Part shown: positions 56,492 to 58,644 of the stretch, one piece after another
Layout of the letters: each line of letters starts with the position of its first letter
Position numbering within the stretch: the first letter of the stretch is position 1
Virus record (IMG/VR): IMGVR_UViG_3300044714_000125
Location: 1-58,644 of that record
Source of the DNA: a virus
Reading direction: 5' to 3' (one strand)
Length of the DNA stretch: 58,644 nt
Notes under the pieces: generated by a model
Database searches by the model: none
Told to the model about the DNA's origin: nothing
The model's input: the letters and a program-made list of their open reading frames with translations, nothing else
Program-made: the position numbers and the translations under genes

Positions 56492-58644
56492 ATGAGGTTC
56501 AAAATTCTATTATTGGCACTCATCTTTCTTTCCTTGCGGGGATATGGCCAGATCATCGTATACCCCAATTCGGGGATTTATGGGGTAGGGTACAACCGCG
56601 GGGCCTTCCCTTATACATTGTGGTTTCCGACAGGTTGCGGTGCCCCGGTGGGCAAAGCATCATTAAACAGCATAGCGGTCAATAATCCCAGACAATGCGC
56701 GATTTATGGGGATACCTGCGGGCATCATATTTACTGGTATCATCCAAATGACTCGGCTTGGTCTCGAATCGACACGGGGAGCGGTGGGGGCGGCTCAGGG
56801 ACGGTGACGGCCATTTTAATCAGCAACGATAGTTTGTATTATGCCACCTCCTCGGGCAACACATTCGTTTCCCTACTCATTATCCAGGCGGACAGCACGG
56901 TCAAGTATGTGACACCGACGCAACTCGCGGCAGGACTCGCTCCAAAACTCAGCTCTATTTCCACACAATTTTCAGTCACAGGAGCGGGGACGCCGGGAAG
57001 TCCGGTGCAATTGGTCGGAGATTTGGCGACTCCAGGTAATTCGTATTATTACGGCACCAATAGCAGCGGTGCTAAAGGATATACTGCATTGCCTTCTGGC
57101 GTGGCCGGTGCAAATCCCACCCAGACAATCAGCGGGAGCGTGGTCAATGGTTCGGCCAGCACTTTCATGCGTTCCGATGCCGCCCCCGCCATAGCGACGA
57201 ATGCTGTTACCAATACGCTGCTCGCCCAAGCCCCAGACAGTACGATAAAGGGCAATCCTACGAGCGGGACGGCAAACGAGCAGGATATAACTATTGCGCA
57301 GCTGGTGACGCTGCTGTCGAATTACCCGACGGCATTCTGGCCGGTGCAGGGGCTTGCGTCTGTAGGAACGCACCTGGACAGTTTTAAAATGGGGGGCAAT
57401 CCATTTTTCCAGCCGGATACTATTCCGACAGCTGGCTATCCTTTTCTGATCACCGGCCTGCCCAGTAAATCAACAGCCCTTTCAACGGATAGCGTAATGA
57501 TCGAAACCCTTGCAGGACAGTTGTATAAACTTCCAGTTCCTTCTGGGGGCGGCGGTCTAACGCAGTTATATACCAAGAACCAAGGCATATCAATCCTTGG
57601 AACAGATACTACACGGCAAAATAATCTGGCGTTTGTAGATACTACCAATAACGGAGTATTAGGGGTTCTTTACGATAGCTTAACGTGGAATAGCCCTCTT
57701 GGATATCTTCAGCAAAGCGGTAGTGGAGTGACGGTGCCGTCGAATCAAATACAACTTGTTGAGGGGGATAATAATGGAACGGTTTATGTCCGATTGCCTA
57801 CAAATACTTGCCTAGATCAACAAAATTGGGCTGCAAACTATGTAATAAAGGCAACCAATTCTGGCGACAGTGGAGCGACTGTCGGATTGATAAGCGTCAA
57901 TACTCATTCTGTTTCTAGCATAATGGCGCGCTTTAACACGACTACTAGAAAAATAGAATTATTAACTAACCAGAATGGGACGACTACAATCATTCCATCG
58001 ACTGCGACGCTCCCATCTTCGGCTACGACTGGGGATAGCCTGACAGTGATTATTATCAACAATTATCAGGTCATCACAGCGCAAGCAACGGACAGAACGA
58101 CCAGCAATACGATATCCGTTAGCGTTCCAAACACATTTGTATATGGGTCACCTTTGTACATTGACAATACAGGACAGGCAACATTTCAATGCGGTAATGG
58201 AACCTATCTTGTAAATCGACTGACATATTCAAGCAATCTCCCAAAGAATCAAAATATCGGAGTCGTTGGCTATAGCATTACCGAGGGGGGTTATGCTGGT
58301 TCGATTTCAAATACGTGGGCTAGAAACATCGGTGCGGTAGTATCAGCAGGTTCGGCTGATTTTACAAGTTCCATTTTACTTCCTGGGCGTTTGCAAGAAA
58401 TGCATGCACTCAATTGCAGAAACTGGATCATTGGCGGGTTGGCCGGTAATGATATTCAGTATGGTATTTCATCTGCCACATGGGAAGCCAATCTCTTACA
58501 GATATATGATAGTATTATTTCGTGGGGGTCTAACTGTTATTTTACGCTTGAAACTCCAAGGAACGCCGTTAACATTACGGCTGCAAATACTTATATTATT
58601 GCAACATGCCAACCCTATATATTGATCTTTATACTCCCTTGTGG
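56492..58644 (+). CDS. Tail fibre with signal peptide and SGNH hydrolase domain (partial)
   Basis: Open from ATG 56492 to the right edge (717 codons), so incomplete. Residues 1-20 form a Sec signal peptide (MRFKILLLALIFLSLRGYGQ) cut after GYGQ. The middle has fibre-like repeats (VTPTQLAAGLAPKL; ANPTQTISGSVVNG). From about residue 588 an SGNH/GDSL-type esterase domain starts: GYSITEGG (Ser595, with Tyr where Asp is usual) and GNDI (Asn653). The Asp-x-x-His block lies beyond the window. Probably binds and trims a host glycan. The signal peptide is odd for a virion protein. Confidence 0.7.
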   Translation, partial: MRFKILLLALIFLSLRGYGQIIVYPNSGIYGVGYNRGAFPYTLWFPTGCGAPVGKASLNSIAVNNPRQCAIYGDTCGHHIYWYHPNDSAWSRIDTGSGGGGSGTVTAILISNDSLYYATSSGNTFVSLLIIQADSTVKYVTPTQLAAGLAPKLSSISTQFSVTGAGTPGSPVQLVGDLATPGNSYYYGTNSSGAKGYTALPSGVAGANPTQTISGSVVNGSASTFMRSDAAPAIATNAVTNTLLAQAPDSTIKGNPTSGTANEQDITIAQLVTLLSNYPTAFWPVQGLASVGTHLDSFKMGGNPFFQPDTIPTAGYPFLITGLPSKSTALSTDSVMIETLAGQLYKLPVPSGGGGLTQLYTKNQGISILGTDTTRQNNLAFVDTTNNGVLGVLYDSLTWNSPLGYLQQSGSGVTVPSNQIQLVEGDNNGTVYVRLPTNTCLDQQNWAANYVIKATNSGDSGATVGLISVNTHSVSSIMARFNTTTRKIELLTNQNGTTTIIPSTATLPSSATTGDSLTVIIINNYQVITAQATDRTTSNTISVSVPNTFVYGSPLYIDNTGQATFQCGNGTYLVNRLTYSSNLPKNQNIGVVGYSITEGGYAGSISNTWARNIGAVVSAGSADFTSSILLPGRLQEMHALNCRNWIIGGLAGNDIQYGISSATWEANLLQIYDSIISWGSNCYFTLETPRNAVNITAANTYIIATCQPYILIFILPC

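Noticed and set aside
1-58644. Circular closure of the window ends
   Set aside because: Joining the ends would stop the last gene after 13 codons, before the missing catalytic His block of its SGNH domain; the ends are more likely cut sites in a longer genome.
1-58644. CRISPR arrays, integrase genes or insertion sequences
   Set aside because: No regularly spaced direct repeats, no recombinase motifs and no transposase frames were seen.

Overview
The window is a stretch of a tailed double-stranded DNA phage (or prophage) of a Bacteroidota host, and probably most of its genome. The host call rests on promoters of the form TTG-N19-TAnnTTTG (4404-4433, 4514-4543, 13929-13959, 22210-22240), on A-rich upstream regions in place of strong Shine-Dalgarno sites, and on signal peptides ending in AQ or GQ. 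The HK97-type head genes, a 1337-residue tape measure protein and the absence of any tail sheath suggest a siphovirus. No integrase or clear lysogeny repressor is seen. Both ends are open: the first gene enters from the left and the last runs off the right inside an SGNH hydrolase domain.

Layout. 1-3326 (+) is a lysis region: small membrane proteins, a holin candidate and a DUF1906-type endolysin, closed by terminators. 3327-4572 has no clear + gene; it holds a short minus-strand gene and a divergent promoter pair. 4573-25057 (+) is the early/replication region. It carries many small genes of unknown role, two DNA adenine methyltransferases, an annealing-protein/RecE-type exonuclease/NinB-like recombination set, a VRR-NUC nuclease, two HNH proteins, a Gly-Ser/Tyr/Asp repeat protein and a tRNA-Asn inside a long structured non-coding stretch. 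One membrane-protein gene (21174-22154) sits on the minus strand with its own promoter and looks like inserted cargo.

25088-28547 (+) has an Ig-like protein, a ParB-methyltransferase fusion and the small and large terminase subunits. Between terminase and portal (31289-38598) lies a minus-strand operon of 17 intact genes, plus a truncated NUMOD4 remnant beyond its 3' end. Fourteen of its 16 junctions are 4-base ATGA overlaps. It encodes three glycosyltransferase-like proteins, two SAM methyltransferases, an HNH/NUMOD4 endonuclease and many small proteins. A 20-bp perfect palindrome overlapping a promoter-like sequence separates it from the structural operon.

38701-58644 (+) is the virion module: portal, protease, major capsid protein, neck proteins, tail tube, tail assembly genes, tape measure, a large tail-tip protein, a collar-domain fibre and a secreted-looking fibre with an SGNH domain.

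Most worth following up: the roughly 710-nt structured RNA around the tRNA (11642-12358), the glycosyltransferase/methyltransferase operon, the attenuator-like leader of the HTH gene, and the signal-peptide/SGNH tail protein.
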